Of a stretch of 64,000 nt of DNA, positions 1-9,087 are shown one piece after another. Positions within the stretch are counted from its first letter, which is position 1; every line of letters begins with the position of its first letter. This stretch comes from Aurantimicrobium minutum (GTDB taxonomy: Bacteria > Actinomycetota > Actinomycetes > Actinomycetales > Microbacteriaceae). The DNA is taken from NCBI RefSeq assembly GCF_029894165.1, contig NZ_JARXXU010000001.1, positions 372,001-436,000 on the forward strand, given 5' to 3'. A program made the translations under genes and the position numbers. The notes under the pieces were generated by a model that had not been told where the DNA came from, made no database searches, and saw only the letters and a program-made list of their open reading frames with translations.

Positions 1-434
1 AGATTCGCGCTAAATGCCGTCGCCTCAAGCAGAAGGTCGGCCTCCAGATGGTCGTTATTGACTACCTTCAGCTGATGACCTCCGGTAAGAAGGTCGAAAG
101 CCGTCAGCAGGAAGTCTCGGAATTCTCCCGTGCTTTGAAGCTGCTCGCGAAAGAACTTCAGGTTCCCGTCATTGCTCTGTCACAGCTCAACCGTGGCCCC
201 GAACAGCGTGCTGACAAGAAGCCCGCGATCAGCGACCTGCGTGAATCTGGATCGCTGGAGCAGGACGCCGACATGGTTATCCTTCTGCACCGTGAAAATG
301 CGTTCGAAAAAGATAACCCCCGTGCCGGTGAAGCAGATTTCATCGTGGCGAAGCACCGTAACGGTCCCACCGCGACAATCACCGTCGGATTCCAAGGTCA
401 CCTCTCTCGTTTCGCCGATATGCCCAAGGTTTAG
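1..434 (+). CDS. dnaB: Replicative DNA helicase DnaB, C-terminal part (5' end outside window)
   Basis: DnaB is the hexameric helicase that unwinds the chromosome at the replication fork. Only about 143 C-terminal residues are present; the frame is already open at base 3. The visible part is the RecA-like ATPase half: Walker B strand VVIDYLQL, the helix ending in ALSQLNRGPEQR, the ISDLRESGSLEQDAD segment with its conserved acidic residues, and the final AKHRNGPT loop before the C-terminal strand. No intein is present in this part, although dnaB is a common intein host. The gene ends 39 nt before the next start. Confidence 0.95.
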   Translation, partial: IRAKCRRLKQKVGLQMVVIDYLQLMTSGKKVESRQQEVSEFSRALKLLAKELQVPVIALSQLNRGPEQRADKKPAISDLRESGSLEQDADMVILLHRENAFEKDNPRAGEADFIVAKHRNGPTATITVGFQGHLSRFADMPKV

Positions 435-461
435 CCGGAAAATTCGGACTGGCTTCGGCCG

Positions 462-473
462 TAGACTTGAGCC
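462..473 (+). promoter_or_regulatory. Leaderless promoter of the 474 gene
   Basis: TAGACT at 462-467 followed by exactly 6 nt and a GTG start. No ribosome binding site fits. The -35 region is not evident. Confidence 0.55.
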
Positions 474-1046
474 GTGGCACGCGCATCGACTCCTCACACC
501 CGAATGGGTACAGCGTTGATTCTGCGTGCCCTTCCGGCACTAGTCGCTGCCGCGATCATTACTTTCTCTCGTAACCACGCGCCCGTGGTGGGGTTGGCTG
601 TCTTCGTGGGCTTTGCTTTCCTCTTGGCCGGAGTTCTGATCTTCAGCATTGCCGCGGTTCCGCTCGAGGGCGTGAGCAAGACCATGGTCGGAATTCAGGC
701 CATCGCTTCCGTCGTGGCAGCTGCGGTTGCCGCCGTCACCATCAACAGCGGTCTCACCGCCTTGATTCTGGTGATGAGCATCTGGGCAGGTGTGACCGGA
801 CTGGCTGAGCTCTATGCCGGGTATCGATCCACAGACAAGGCTCTCAGCCGTGAATGGCTCACTCTCGGTGGTTTCACAGCCCTCCTTGCCATTGTGTATG
901 CAGCGATCCCGATGAACGATGTCTATGCCGTCGGACTTTTCGGTGCGTATCTTGCCATTATTGGAATTTTTCAAATCATCGCGGGAATCTCGCTTCGCGC
1001 AGACTCCCCCCAGACCACACCATCAACAAATGAGGTTTCTTCATGA
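474..1046 (+). CDS. Multi-pass membrane protein, DUF308/HdeD-like
   Basis: A 190-residue, very hydrophobic protein with about six predicted membrane spans and short loops, resembling the DUF308/HdeD-like proteins of Micrococcales. Its function is not known. The GTG at 474 is chosen because TAGACT lies 6 nt upstream; an ATG at 504 is the alternative. The last codons carry a Shine-Dalgarno-like GAGG for the following small gene, which overlaps it by 4 nt (ATGA), so the two are probably translated together. Confidence 0.7.
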   Translation: MARASTPHTRMGTALILRALPALVAAAIITFSRNHAPVVGLAVFVGFAFLLAGVLIFSIAAVPLEGVSKTMVGIQAIASVVAAAVAAVTINSGLTALILVMSIWAGVTGLAELYAGYRSTDKALSREWLTLGGFTALLAIVYAAIPMNDVYAVGLFGAYLAIIGIFQIIAGISLRADSPQTTPSTNEVSS

Positions 1047-1285
1047 GCACCCCCACCTTGCGTGATCGACTCAAGCCCGCTGAGCTCGTCGTTGTCTCCG
1101 CCGTTATCGGCCTCTTCACCGGACTTGTCGTCATGATGTCTTCGCGCGACTGGGTTCTGAGTGCCGTGAGCTTTGGCGTTGTCTTCATCATCTGCCTGGT
1201 TGTCATGGCGATGTTTGTGTTGGCCATCAAGCCCAACAAGAACGAACTTCTGGATATCGAAGAACTCGACAACTCCCCGCACTAA
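1043..1285 (+). CDS. Small two-span membrane protein, unknown function
   Basis: An 80-residue protein with two membrane spans (about residues 15-32 and 38-62) and an acidic C-terminal tail. I do not recognise the family. It starts inside the stop of the preceding membrane protein, so the pair forms a two-gene operon that ends at the strong terminator just downstream. Confidence 0.65.
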   Translation: MSTPTLRDRLKPAELVVVSAVIGLFTGLVVMMSSRDWVLSAVSFGVVFIICLVVMAMFVLAIKPNKNELLDIEELDNSPH

Positions 1286-1296
1286 CGACAGAGCAC

Positions 1297-1334
1297 ACGA
1301 CGAAGGCGCCCCTTTTTGGAGGCGCCTTCGTCGT
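1297..1334. terminator. Bidirectional terminator between the 1043 gene and purB
   Basis: A perfect 14-bp stem (ACGACGAAGGCGCC, 1297-1310, with its complement at 1321-1334) and a 10-nt loop. It sits between two convergent genes and can serve both. Confidence 0.8.
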
Positions 1335-1345
1335 TAAGTCGTGAA

Positions 1346-2725
1346 CTAGTTGAGGTAGTCGACCAAGTTCGATGCCAGACCAACGTAACCGGCAGGAGTG
1401 AGCACGAGGAGACGTGCCTTGGCCTCCTCGCCGATCTCGAGGCCAGAAACGAAGGCAATGAGATCTTCGCGACCAATGCGCTTGCCACGTGTGAGTTCCT
1501 TGAGCAGCGCGTAGGGGTCAGAGATGGTCGAGCGACCAGCAGCAACTTCTGCACGAATCACGGTCTGAATAGCCTCGCCCAGGATTTCCCAGTTGGTGTC
1601 GAGGTCGTGTGCCAGTGCGACAGAGTCAAGGTCGATTTCACTGAGGCCCCGACGAATGTTGTCCAGGGCGAGCATCGAGTGACCGTAACCCACACCCACG
1701 TTGCGCTGAGTGGTGGAGTCAGTGAGGTCACGCTGCAAACGGCTAGTGACCAGCGTTGCAGAGAGCGAATCCAGCACAGCACAGGAAAGCTCGAGGTTTG
1801 CTTCTGCGTTCTCGAAACGAATCGGGTTGATCTTGTGAGGCATGGTGGAGGAACCGGTTGCACCCGCCTGGGGAATCTGTCGGAAGTACCCCATCGAGAT
1901 GTAGGTCCAGATATCCGTAGCCAGGTTGTGAATCACGCGGTTGGCGTGAGAGATACGGGTGTAAAGCTCGGCCTGCCAGTCGTGTGATTCGATCTGAGTA
2001 GTGAGGGGGTTCCAGGTCAGACCCAGAGAAGTCACAAATTCTTCCGAGATGATGGGCCAGTTAGCGTCAGGCTCTGCAGCAAGGTGTGCGGAGAAGGTTC
2101 CGGTTGCTCCGGAGAACTTGCCCAGGAATTCAGAAGCTTCAATCTGCTTCTGAATGCGCTCGAGGCGATAGACAAACACGGCAAGTTCTTTACCCATGGT
2201 GGTGGGAGTAGCGGGCTGACCGTGGGTCTTGGCCAACATGGCTTCATCACGGTACTGAAGGGAGAGTTCACGCAAACGAGCAATGACTGCCTGGTAGGCG
2301 GGAAGCCAGATGTTGGTGGTCGCATCGCGCACGATGAGGGCGTAGGACAGGTTGTTAATGTCCTCGCTCGTGCAGGCGAAGTGAGTGAGCTCGGCAATGT
2401 GGTCAAGCCCGAGCTCGGTGAGCTTGGCACGAACCAGGTATTCCACCGCCTTCACATCGTGACGGGTGGTAGCTTCCAGACGAGCAAGCTCATCAATTTC
2501 TGCCTGTCCAAAGTCAGTAACCAAGGCTCGTAGAGCAGCAACGTTCTCTGCACTCAAAGGAGCGGTGCCAAACATGCTGTGGTTGGTGAGGTAGATCAAC
2601 CACTCCACTTCCACCGTGACGCGTGCACGGTTCAAGCCTGCTTCCGAGAGGTATTCGCCCAAAGGCGAAACAACGGCCTGGTATCGACCATCGAGCGGGC
2701 TAAGGACCTGAATAGGAAGCGTCAT
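1346..2725 (-). CDS. purB: Adenylosuccinate lyase
   Basis: PurB cleaves SAICAR to AICAR and adenylosuccinate to AMP, each releasing fumarate. The 459 residues match the E. coli-type enzyme in length and opening (LSPLDGRY). The superfamily signature GSSTMPHKINP lies near residue 300, with the flexible catalytic-serine loop around it, and THGQPATPTT near residue 170 holds the general-acid histidine. The ATG is supported by GAGAAT ending 6 nt upstream (leaderless). It stands alone; purF and purM are far away at the other end of the window. Confidence 0.96.
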   Translation of the reverse strand: MTLPIQVLSPLDGRYQAVVSPLGEYLSEAGLNRARVTVEVEWLIYLTNHSMFGTAPLSAENVAALRALVTDFGQAEIDELARLEATTRHDVKAVEYLVRAKLTELGLDHIAELTHFACTSEDINNLSYALIVRDATTNIWLPAYQAVIARLRELSLQYRDEAMLAKTHGQPATPTTMGKELAVFVYRLERIQKQIEASEFLGKFSGATGTFSAHLAAEPDANWPIISEEFVTSLGLTWNPLTTQIESHDWQAELYTRISHANRVIHNLATDIWTYISMGYFRQIPQAGATGSSTMPHKINPIRFENAEANLELSCAVLDSLSATLVTSRLQRDLTDSTTQRNVGVGYGHSMLALDNIRRGLSEIDLDSVALAHDLDTNWEILGEAIQTVIRAEVAAGRSTISDPYALLKELTRGKRIGREDLIAFVSGLEIGEEAKARLLVLTPAGYVGLASNLVDYLN

Positions 2726-2737
2726 ACCTCTATTCTC
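2726..2737 (-). promoter_or_regulatory. Leaderless promoter of purB
   Basis: On the minus strand GAGAAT (plus 2732-2737) is followed by 6 nt and ATG. Confidence 0.45.
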
Positions 2738-2840
2738 CCAAACAAAAGAGCCTTCCCTTCACAGCCACAACCCACAGACTTTCTCCACAAGATTGGGTTC
2801 ATCCCACAACCAGGGTTACGGGAGTTGTCATTGTGTCCGA

Positions 2841-3074
2841 ATGACAGAGTTCAGCTATCTCACGGGAGCTCCTACACTGACTGTGGGGCAGTGGCTCACG
2901 CTCGCCGGAGCTTTGGATTCTGCAGCACTCATGCTGCGCCAAGCAGTTCCAGATCCACTGTGGTTTGGCCCTTCCCGGCAGAGTTTTGATCAGAGCGCGG
3001 CTGAGATCTCGGCTGAACTGAACCGTGTGCAGGAAGAAGTTATCTTCCTCATCAATACCGGAGCTCTCACGTGA
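2841..3074 (+). CDS. WXG100-like small protein
   Basis: A 77-residue protein, mostly helical by composition, with a W-x-G turn (LWFGPSRQSF) in the middle followed by a heptad-like helix (SAAEISAELNRVQEEV). This helix-WXG-helix layout with about 80-100 residues is that of ESX/type VII secretion substrates, but the similarity is weak and based on pattern only. The ATG at 2841 is preferred; the frame stays open upstream to 2793. Its stop overlaps the GTG start of the hydrolase gene by 4 nt, so the pair is co-translated. No ESX core genes lie in the window. Confidence 0.6.
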   Translation: MTEFSYLTGAPTLTVGQWLTLAGALDSAALMLRQAVPDPLWFGPSRQSFDQSAAEISAELNRVQEEVIFLINTGALT

Positions 3075-4420
3075 TCCGGCTAGGTGCAGGTGCAGGTGCA
3101 GGTGCCGGAGCGGATACGGTCTATCTCGACGATCTTTCTGGACAACTACACGCACGAGTATGGCAACTCGAGCATGCCCTCGCGGTCACACGAGGTTCAC
3201 TAAGCCTGAGCCCCCACGGGTACACAACGTGGAGCAGAGCACAGCACGCCATCGATCGTCTGCGGAACCTCGCCGCTGCCGCGGCAGAAGGTTCTCGCCA
3301 GTATGCACAGCGTGAACAATTTCTTCGCGGAGTGGCCGAGCAGGCCAGTTCCACCCTGATGTGGAATGTGGGTCGGATGATGCCGGCGCTGATGGTGGCA
3401 TATGGTCCGGCAATCATCGGCGGCCTCGCGATCGTCTTTGCCTTGGCTGCCGCGAGAAGACTCATGCCGGGAAGCCCTTTCGATCACGTGATGGATGTTT
3501 TCGAGAGGAAACTGCCTGATACTGGTCAGTTCCTCAGTAATCCTGTGGTCGTGCAGGCCACGGCACATCTCGCCTCGGGTGCAGATGATTTTGTGGCGGG
3601 ACTTGTCGGTTTACCCCAACCCGCTGGAAACGGGCCATTCACGGGAGAAGATGCTGTCGCGGCAGGGGTCATCACGAGTGCTGCCGTGCTGGGTACCCGG
3701 GCTTTCCAGGAAAGCTCTGTTCGAGTCAAGAGTGTGGAGGTCTCTCAGAGTATTCCGCCGAAGAATTACGAGGATCTTGTTTCACGCATTCCTCGGGCAG
3801 AGGAGGGGGCGGCCCAGATTCGCATCGAGAAATACGACAGCGGCTATGTCGTGTATCTGGGCGGAACCATCGACGCTGGAATTGAACCAACGGGAGAACC
3901 TTGGGATATGACGAGCAACATGGCAGCGATTGCCGAGATGGATTCCGGCAGTTACTCCGCAACTATCGCTGCTATGCGTGAGGCAGGAATCAGTGCTGAA
4001 GACAATGTGATCATGGTGGGGCATTCCCAGGGCGGATTGGTGGCTGCCCAGATTGCTGCGTCGGGGGAGTATCGCGTGAGCGATGTCGTGACGGTGGGGG
4101 CACCACTGCATCAAGTGGAGCTTCCTGAAGACGTGCATCTTGTTGCGATCGAGCACAGTGAAGACGTGATTCCTTCGCTCAGTGGCGTCGCAGCGCCTGC
4201 CGCTGTTGCCACGCACCTCACTGTGCAGAGAACGTTGTATCAGTCGGCGCCGCCGCCGAAAGGAGAGGTGCTTCCTGCCCACAATCTTTCCCGCTACATC
4301 GAGACGGCACGCGTGATGGATACGTCAGGGGACAACAAACTCAACACCGAACAGCGCCGGATTGCAGCGCGCACGCAGGGTGAGGGCACCACCACGATGT
4401 GGCGGGCAGATCGGGTGTAA
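3071..4420 (+). CDS. Membrane-anchored alpha/beta hydrolase with helical N-terminal domain
   Basis: 449 residues. Residues 2-14 are a Gly-Ala run coded by a GGTGCA hexamer repeat. Residues 18-95 look like a helical hairpin of the WXG/LXG kind. A hydrophobic segment at about 110-125 may span the membrane. The C-terminal half holds a lipase-like fold: nucleophile elbow MVGHSQGG (Ser near 318), an aspartate in the EHSEDVIPSL segment, and a likely catalytic histidine in PAHNLSRYI. Substrate unknown; an esterase or lipase is the best guess. GTG start overlaps the upstream WXG-like gene. The stop at 4420 abuts the convergent gene at 4421 with no gap. Confidence 0.65.
   Translation: MIRLGAGAGAGAGADTVYLDDLSGQLHARVWQLEHALAVTRGSLSLSPHGYTTWSRAQHAIDRLRNLAAAAAEGSRQYAQREQFLRGVAEQASSTLMWNVGRMMPALMVAYGPAIIGGLAIVFALAAARRLMPGSPFDHVMDVFERKLPDTGQFLSNPVVVQATAHLASGADDFVAGLVGLPQPAGNGPFTGEDAVAAGVITSAAVLGTRAFQESSVRVKSVEVSQSIPPKNYEDLVSRIPRAEEGAAQIRIEKYDSGYVVYLGGTIDAGIEPTGEPWDMTSNMAAIAEMDSGSYSATIAAMREAGISAEDNVIMVGHSQGGLVAAQIAASGEYRVSDVVTVGAPLHQVELPEDVHLVAIEHSEDVIPSLSGVAAPAAVATHLTVQRTLYQSAPPPKGEVLPAHNLSRYIETARVMDTSGDNKLNTEQRRIAARTQGEGTTTMWRADRV
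3083..3112 (+). repeat. Hexanucleotide tandem repeat in the hydrolase 5' end
   Basis: Three perfect GGTGCA units (3083-3100) followed by two degenerate units, coding for alternating Gly and Ala. Unit length is a multiple of three, so copy changes would alter length but not frame. Confidence 0.75.
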
Positions 4421-4819
4421 TTAGCGCTTGTCCGAGGGACGCAGGATCATGCCGAGGATCCAGCTGATCAGTGAAAGTACGATTGCGGCCCAGAAGCCAC
4501 CCCAGAAGCCTGATACCTCGAGGCCATACCCGAAACCGAAGAGCTGGGTCAGCCACGCAACGAACAGGAGCAGCAGGGCATTGACTACGAGAGCCATCAA
4601 GCCCAGGGTCAGGATGTAGAGGGGGAAAGCCAGGAAGCGCAGCACGCGACCGATGGTTCCGTTCACGAAACCGAACACAATCGCCACGAAGGTCAGCGTC
4701 AATACATAGCCCAGGGACTGCTGATCTTCCGGAATGATGCGGATGTTGTCGGGCATCATCACCGTGGTTAGCCACAGAGCAATAGCGTTGATCACGGTCG
4801 AGAGCAGAAACGACTTCAT
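4421..4819 (-). CDS. Phage holin family 4-like membrane protein (DUF360 type)
   Basis: 132 residues, four membrane spans, with the family-typical opening (a span ending in a proline-containing loop) and the central GxVNxTIGxxLR-like segment (FGFVNGTIGRVLRFLAFPLYILTLGL). This family is widespread in bacterial chromosomes and usually not phage-borne; its role is unknown. ATG at 4819 is chosen over upstream codons because CAGAAT ends 6 nt before it on the minus strand. Confidence 0.8.
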   Translation of the reverse strand: MKSFLLSTVINAIALWLTTVMMPDNIRIIPEDQQSLGYVLTLTFVAIVFGFVNGTIGRVLRFLAFPLYILTLGLMALVVNALLLLFVAWLTQLFGFGYGLEVSGFWGGFWAAIVLSLISWILGMILRPSDKR

Positions 4820-4831
4820 GACTTCATTCTG
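4820..4831 (-). promoter_or_regulatory. Leaderless promoter of the 4421-4819 gene
   Basis: CAGAAT (plus 4826-4831) then 6 nt then ATG on the minus strand. Confidence 0.4.
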
Positions 4832-4916
4832 CCATGGAGCGGGAGTGGTGGAGATGCTCCTACGTATTTCGCGAGAGATTGTAGAAGACCTACCAGTTTG
4901 GGCACCTCCGACCGGA

Positions 4917-4928
4917 TAGATTGGGAAC
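4917..4928 (+). promoter_or_regulatory. Leaderless promoter of the 2-oxoacid dehydrogenase operon
   Basis: TAGATT at 4917-4922, 6-nt spacer, ATG at 4929. Confidence 0.55.
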
Positions 4929-6065
4929 ATGGCCGATGAGACCTTAGATCCCATGGTGCAGTTCCTCACGCCCGAGGGTAACTTTGCGCCCAGCGAGAGC
5001 GCGGAAGCTTTTCTGCCCTATTTTCAGCGCCTGACGGAAGCTGACCACCGCAAGTTCTACCGCGACATGGTTGTGATTCGTCGTTTCGATACCGAAGCGA
5101 CCAATCTGCAGCGTCAGGGACAGCTTGCCCTCTGGGTTCCCAGCCACGGCCAAGAAGGTGCCCAGGTCGGTTCCGCCCACGCGGCAAAGCCTCAGGACCA
5201 CATTTTCCCCGCCTACCGCGAGCACGCCGTTGGCATGATCCGCGGTATTGATGTTCTCGAGATCATTCGCGTACTTCGTGGTTTGACCCACGGCGGGTGG
5301 GATCCCACGAATCCTGCCCACAAGAACTTCCACATTTACACACTCGTGATTGGTTCGCAGGCTTTGCATGCCACGGGTTACGGCATGGGCATCAATTTTG
5401 ATGGCGCCACGAACACGGGAAACCTGGACACGGACCAGGCCGTGATGGTCTACTTCGGTGATGGTGCTACCAGCCAAGGCGATGTCAGCGAAGCTTTCGT
5501 TTTTGCGGCCAGCTACCAAACGCCTCAGGTCTTCTTTATTCAGAACAATCACTGGGCAATTTCCGTCCCGGTCAGTGTTCAAGCACGCGTTCCCCTCTAC
5601 AAGCGCGGTGAAGGTTTCGGTATTCCGGGTGTGCAGGTGGACGGTAATGACGTCTTTGCCAGCTACGCGGTTACCGCCAAGCAGCTCGACGACGCTCGCA
5701 GCGGTAAAGGCCCCAGCCTGATTGAGGCACACACCTACCGCATCGGTGCACACACCTCGAGCGATGACCCAACCAAGTACCGCACCGACGCAGAGCTTGA
5801 TTCCTGGATTGCCCGTGACCCCATCGCGCGTATGGAAGCTTTCCTGCGAAACTCGGGTGCCCCGCAATCCTTCTTCGATGGCGTACACGAAGAAGCCGCT
5901 GACTTCGCCAGCGATATTCGTCGTCGAACGGTCACTCTCGAAAACCCAGAGCCCGCGAGCATGTTCACCAACGTCTACACAGATCCACACCCCGTGGTGG
6001 AGGAGCAAGCCGCATGGCTTGCGGCTTATGAAGCGTCCTTCGATGAGCAGGGAGGAGGCCACTAA
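4929..6065 (+). CDS. pdhA: 2-oxoacid dehydrogenase E1 alpha (pyruvate or branched-chain)
   Basis: E1 alpha with E1 beta forms the thiamine-diphosphate component that decarboxylates a 2-oxoacid and acetylates (or acylates) lipoyl-E2. 378 residues; the thiamine motif GDGATSQGD starts at residue 177 and closes with QNN at 205-207. The loop with HTSSDDPTKYR follows near 275. The subunit type is clear; the substrate is not. Names in this family usually read pyruvate dehydrogenase, but actinobacteria often run pyruvate through AceE and use such split E1 for branched-chain acids. The flanking Lrp regulator mildly favours the latter. First gene of a three-gene operon. Confidence 0.88.
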   Translation: MADETLDPMVQFLTPEGNFAPSESAEAFLPYFQRLTEADHRKFYRDMVVIRRFDTEATNLQRQGQLALWVPSHGQEGAQVGSAHAAKPQDHIFPAYREHAVGMIRGIDVLEIIRVLRGLTHGGWDPTNPAHKNFHIYTLVIGSQALHATGYGMGINFDGATNTGNLDTDQAVMVYFGDGATSQGDVSEAFVFAASYQTPQVFFIQNNHWAISVPVSVQARVPLYKRGEGFGIPGVQVDGNDVFASYAVTAKQLDDARSGKGPSLIEAHTYRIGAHTSSDDPTKYRTDAELDSWIARDPIARMEAFLRNSGAPQSFFDGVHEEAADFASDIRRRTVTLENPEPASMFTNVYTDPHPVVEEQAAWLAAYEASFDEQGGGH

Positions 6066-7045
6066 TGGTGATTGAAAACCTGCCCCTGGGTAAGGCCATC
6101 AACTTAGGGCTTCGTCAAGCCCTGCTCAACGACCCCAAGGTTCTGCTCATGGGTGAAGACATCGGAACCCTCGGTGGTGTCTTCCGTGTGACCGAAGGAC
6201 TCAAGGCTGAATTCGGTGCGAACCGTGTGCTCGATACTCCTCTGGCGGAGTCCGGCATTGTCGGTTCCGCTATTGGTCTGGCCATGCGCGGCTACCGCCC
6301 CGTCATCGAAATCCAGTTCAACGGTTTCGTCTATCCCGCCTTCGACCAGATTACGAGCCAGCTGGCCAAGCTGACCAACCGTCACGAAGGTGCCATGCAA
6401 TTCCCTGTCGTGATCCGCATTCCTTACGGTGGTCACATTGGTGCGGTGGAGCACCACCAGGAAAGCAACGAGGCCTACTTCCTGCACACCGCTGGTTTGC
6501 GTGTGGTCAGCCCGAGTAATCCACACGATGCGTACTGGATGATCCAGGAAGCGGTGCAGTCCAACGACCCCGTCATCTTCTTCGAGCCCATGAGCCGCTA
6601 CTGGCCCAAAGCTGATGTCGACACGTCGGCTTCCGGTTTTCCGTTGCACGCCACTCGCGTAGTGCGCCAGGGAACCGACGCCACCCTCGTCGGCCACGGC
6701 GCCATGGTCAGCGTTCTGCTGCAAGCAGCAGATGTCGCTGCCCAGGAGGGCATGAGCCTGGAAGTAATCGACCTGCGTTCCCTCTCACCCATCGACTACG
6801 CACCTGTCCTCGAGTCGGTGCGCAAGACCGGCCGTTGTGTCATTGCACAGGAGGCGCCAGGAAATGTCAGCCTTGCCTCGGAAGTGGCAGCGACCATTAC
6901 CGAGAAGTGCTTCTACTCACTCGAGGCACCCGTGTTGCGTGTGACCGGCTTCGATACTCCCTTCCCTCCCGCCAAGCTGGAGGCCATCTATCTACCCGAC
7001 TCGGACCGCGTCCTCGACGCAGTCGACCGAGTGCTGAGTTACTAG
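6065..7045 (+). CDS. pdhB: 2-oxoacid dehydrogenase E1 beta
   Basis: 326 residues, the usual length of E1 beta. Visible family segments are [19 protein letters not shown], the [15 protein letters not shown] helix, and [16 protein letters not shown], which contributes to the active-site channel. It supplies the second half of the thiamine site to the E1 heterotetramer in the cytoplasm. Its ATG overlaps the E1 alpha stop by one base (TAATG), which indicates coupled translation and 1:1 synthesis. Confidence 0.9.
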   Translation: MVIENLPLGKAINLGLRQALLNDPKVLLMGEDIGTLGGVFRVTEGLKAEFGANRVLDTPLAESGIVGSAIGLAMRGYRPVIEIQFNGFVYPAFDQITSQLAKLTNRHEGAMQFPVVIRIPYGGHIGAVEHHQESNEAYFLHTAGLRVVSPSNPHDAYWMIQEAVQSNDPVIFFEPMSRYWPKADVDTSASGFPLHATRVVRQGTDATLVGHGAMVSVLLQAADVAAQEGMSLEVIDLRSLSPIDYAPVLESVRKTGRCVIAQEAPGNVSLASEVAATITEKCFYSLEAPVLRVTGFDTPFPPAKLEAIYLPDSDRVLDAVDRVLSY

Positions 7046-7055
7046 GAGCGACACA

Positions 7056-8450
7056 ATGACCGTGTCTAAGTTCTATCTCCCCGACGTCGGCGAAGGTCTC
7101 ACCGAGGCAGAAATCGTTACGTGGATGGTGAAGCCCGGCGACGCTGTCGCGATCAACGACATCCTGGTTGAAATCGAGACCGCGAAGTCTCTCGTTGAGC
7201 TGCCCAGTCCTTTTGAAGGCCAGGTTGCAGAACTTCTCGTGCAGGAAGGTGAAACCGTCGAGGTGGGAACCGCCATCATCACGATTTCCACCGCTGGCCA
7301 CTCCATGTTGACCTCCCCCACGCCGACCCTCGCACAGGCAGCGATGGCGAACGAAGTGTTCGTCACCGATGACAGCGAGATCGACGGCGCAGTGGACGCA
7401 AAAGACGAAGCTTCTGGCAGTGTTCTGGTTGGTTACGGTGTGGGCGGCCATGCTGCGACGCGGCGTCGCCGCGGCGGAAACACTCCCGCACCTACGCCTC
7501 CGGCAGCTCCTGCTGTGGTGGCACCCGCTCCTGTGGCGGTGGCAGCTCCTGCCCCGAAGCGCCCCGTGTCACTGCCGGTGACCGATGCTGTTCCCGTGAT
7601 TGCCAAGCCACCGATTCGCAAGCTGGCCAAGGATCTTGATGTAGAGCTCTCTCAGGTTGAGGCCACCGGCCTCGCCGGAGAAATCACCCGCGATGACGTG
7701 ATCCGTCACGCCTCGCAGGCCAGCGTGTTCCGCAACATTCAGACTCCCGAATGGCCCGAAGAGCGCGAAGAGCGCATTCCGGTCAAGGGTGTGCGCAAGG
7801 CCATCGCGACGGCGATGGTGCAGAGCGCATTCACCGCACCCCATGTGTCTGTTTTCGTCGACGTGGATGCCACCCGCACCATGGAGTTCGTCAAGCGCCT
7901 CAAAAACTCTCCGGACTTTGCGGGGGTGAAGGTGTCTCCTCTGCTGATACTGGCCAAGGCCATCATCTGGGCCGTCCGGCGCAACCCCACCGTGAACTCC
8001 ACCTGGACCGACAAAGAAATCATTGTTCACCGCTATGTGAACCTGGGTGTGGCAGCTGCAACACCTCGTGGTCTCATCGTTCCTAACGTTAAAGATTCCC
8101 AAGAGATGAGCCTGCTCGAGCTGGCGCAGTCCCTCGAGCAGTTGACCCTCAACGCTCGTGATGGCAAGACCTCACCTGCGGACATGGCCGGTGGAACGAT
8201 CACCATTACGAACATTGGTGTGTTCGGCATGGACACCGGAACCCCGATTCTAAACCCTGGTGAAGTGGGCATTCTTGCGCTCGGAACCATCAAGCAAAAG
8301 CCGTGGGTTGTCGACGGCGAGGTTCGCCCCCGCTTCGTCACCACCTTGGGCGCGAGCTTCGACCACCGAGTGGTCGATGGCGACGTCGCTAGCCGCTTCT
8401 TAGCCGATGTCGCCAGCGTGGTGGAGGAACCCGCGCTCCTGCTCGACTAA
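7056..8450 (+). CDS. Dihydrolipoamide acyltransferase E2
   Basis: 464 residues in the classical order. One lipoyl domain (1-80) carries Lys44 in [10 protein letters not shown] Pro/Ala-rich hinge follows (about 144-170), then a peripheral subunit-binding domain (about 183-220) and the catalytic core, with active-site HRVVDGD at 437-443. It moves the acyl group from E1 to CoA. Only one lipoyl domain is present, whereas actinobacterial SucB/DlaT proteins often carry more. No E3 gene is in the cluster, so E3 must be shared from elsewhere. It ends 4 nt inside the convergent LysE gene. Confidence 0.92.
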   Translation: MTVSKFYLPDVGEGLTEAEIVTWMVKPGDAVAINDILVEIETAKSLVELPSPFEGQVAELLVQEGETVEVGTAIITISTAGHSMLTSPTPTLAQAAMANEVFVTDDSEIDGAVDAKDEASGSVLVGYGVGGHAATRRRRGGNTPAPTPPAAPAVVAPAPVAVAAPAPKRPVSLPVTDAVPVIAKPPIRKLAKDLDVELSQVEATGLAGEITRDDVIRHASQASVFRNIQTPEWPEEREERIPVKGVRKAIATAMVQSAFTAPHVSVFVDVDATRTMEFVKRLKNSPDFAGVKVSPLLILAKAIIWAVRRNPTVNSTWTDKEIIVHRYVNLGVAAATPRGLIVPNVKDSQEMSLLELAQSLEQLTLNARDGKTSPADMAGGTITITNIGVFGMDTGTPILNPGEVGILALGTIKQKPWVVDGEVRPRFVTTLGASFDHRVVDGDVASRFLADVASVVEEPALLLD

Positions 8451-9085
8451 AGCGAATCGAAGAAGGCCACCCAGATGGCCAATCCGATAATGAGGATGCC
8501 TCCGGTGCCCTGAACGATACTCAAACGCTTCGGATCACGGGCGAACCAGTCGCGAGCCAAACCGGCACCGATGGCATACATCGAGTCACTGAGTGTTCCG
8601 ATGATTTCGAAAATAATGCCGAGGACCAACAACTGGAACATGACATTGCCTTGGTCCACAGCGACAAAGCCAGGAAGTACCGCGGTGAAGAACACCATGG
8701 TCTTGGGGTTACTGAGCCCCACAAGAAAACCTTGACGCAGAGTCTTCCACCGAGATTGGGGCGGGGCAGAACCTGCGCTGACGTCAAAGCCATGATCATT
8801 GCGGTGGCGGAATGCTTGAACACCGAGGTAGGCGAGATAAGCAGCACCGGCGTATTTGATGCCATAGAACAAGAATTCTGAGCTGGCCACAATCGCGCCC
8901 AGACCCAGCACCACGGCAACAAGCCAGACAAAGGTGCCGAGCGAATTACCCACAACCGTGAGAACACCGGCGCCCTTGCCTAAGGCAAGTGAGCGCCCGA
9001 CGGCAAACATCACGGAGGGGCCGGGGATCAAGATGATCACCAGCGCCGCGATGCTAAACGCAATCAGATTCTCAACGGGGGGCAT
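8447..9085 (-). CDS. LysE/RhtB-family exporter
   Basis: 212 residues with six predicted spans and the family opening [20 protein letters not shown]; a second marker is [15 protein letters not shown] near residue 120. Members export amino acids or related metabolites at the cell membrane. The start lies 2 nt after the stop of the upstream flavoprotein gene, so the two form one operon on the minus strand. Substrate cannot be read from sequence. The Lrp-type regulator next to the pair fits amino-acid-linked control. Confidence 0.88.
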   Translation of the reverse strand: MPPVENLIAFSIAALVIILIPGPSVMFAVGRSLALGKGAGVLTVVGNSLGTFVWLVAVVLGLGAIVASSEFLFYGIKYAGAAYLAYLGVQAFRHRNDHGFDVSAGSAPPQSRWKTLRQGFLVGLSNPKTMVFFTAVLPGFVAVDQGNVMFQLLVLGIIFEIIGTLSDSMYAIGAGLARDWFARDPKRLSIVQGTGGILIIGLAIWVAFFDSL

Positions 9086-9087
9086 GG

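Noticed and set aside
4421-4819. Phage holin, i.e. a prophage remnant
   Set aside because: This holin-4-like family is chromosomal in many bacteria, and no phage gene is near.
4944-6062. Long open frame opposite the E1 alpha gene
   Set aside because: Antisense shadow; the sense strand codes for a clear family member with promoter.
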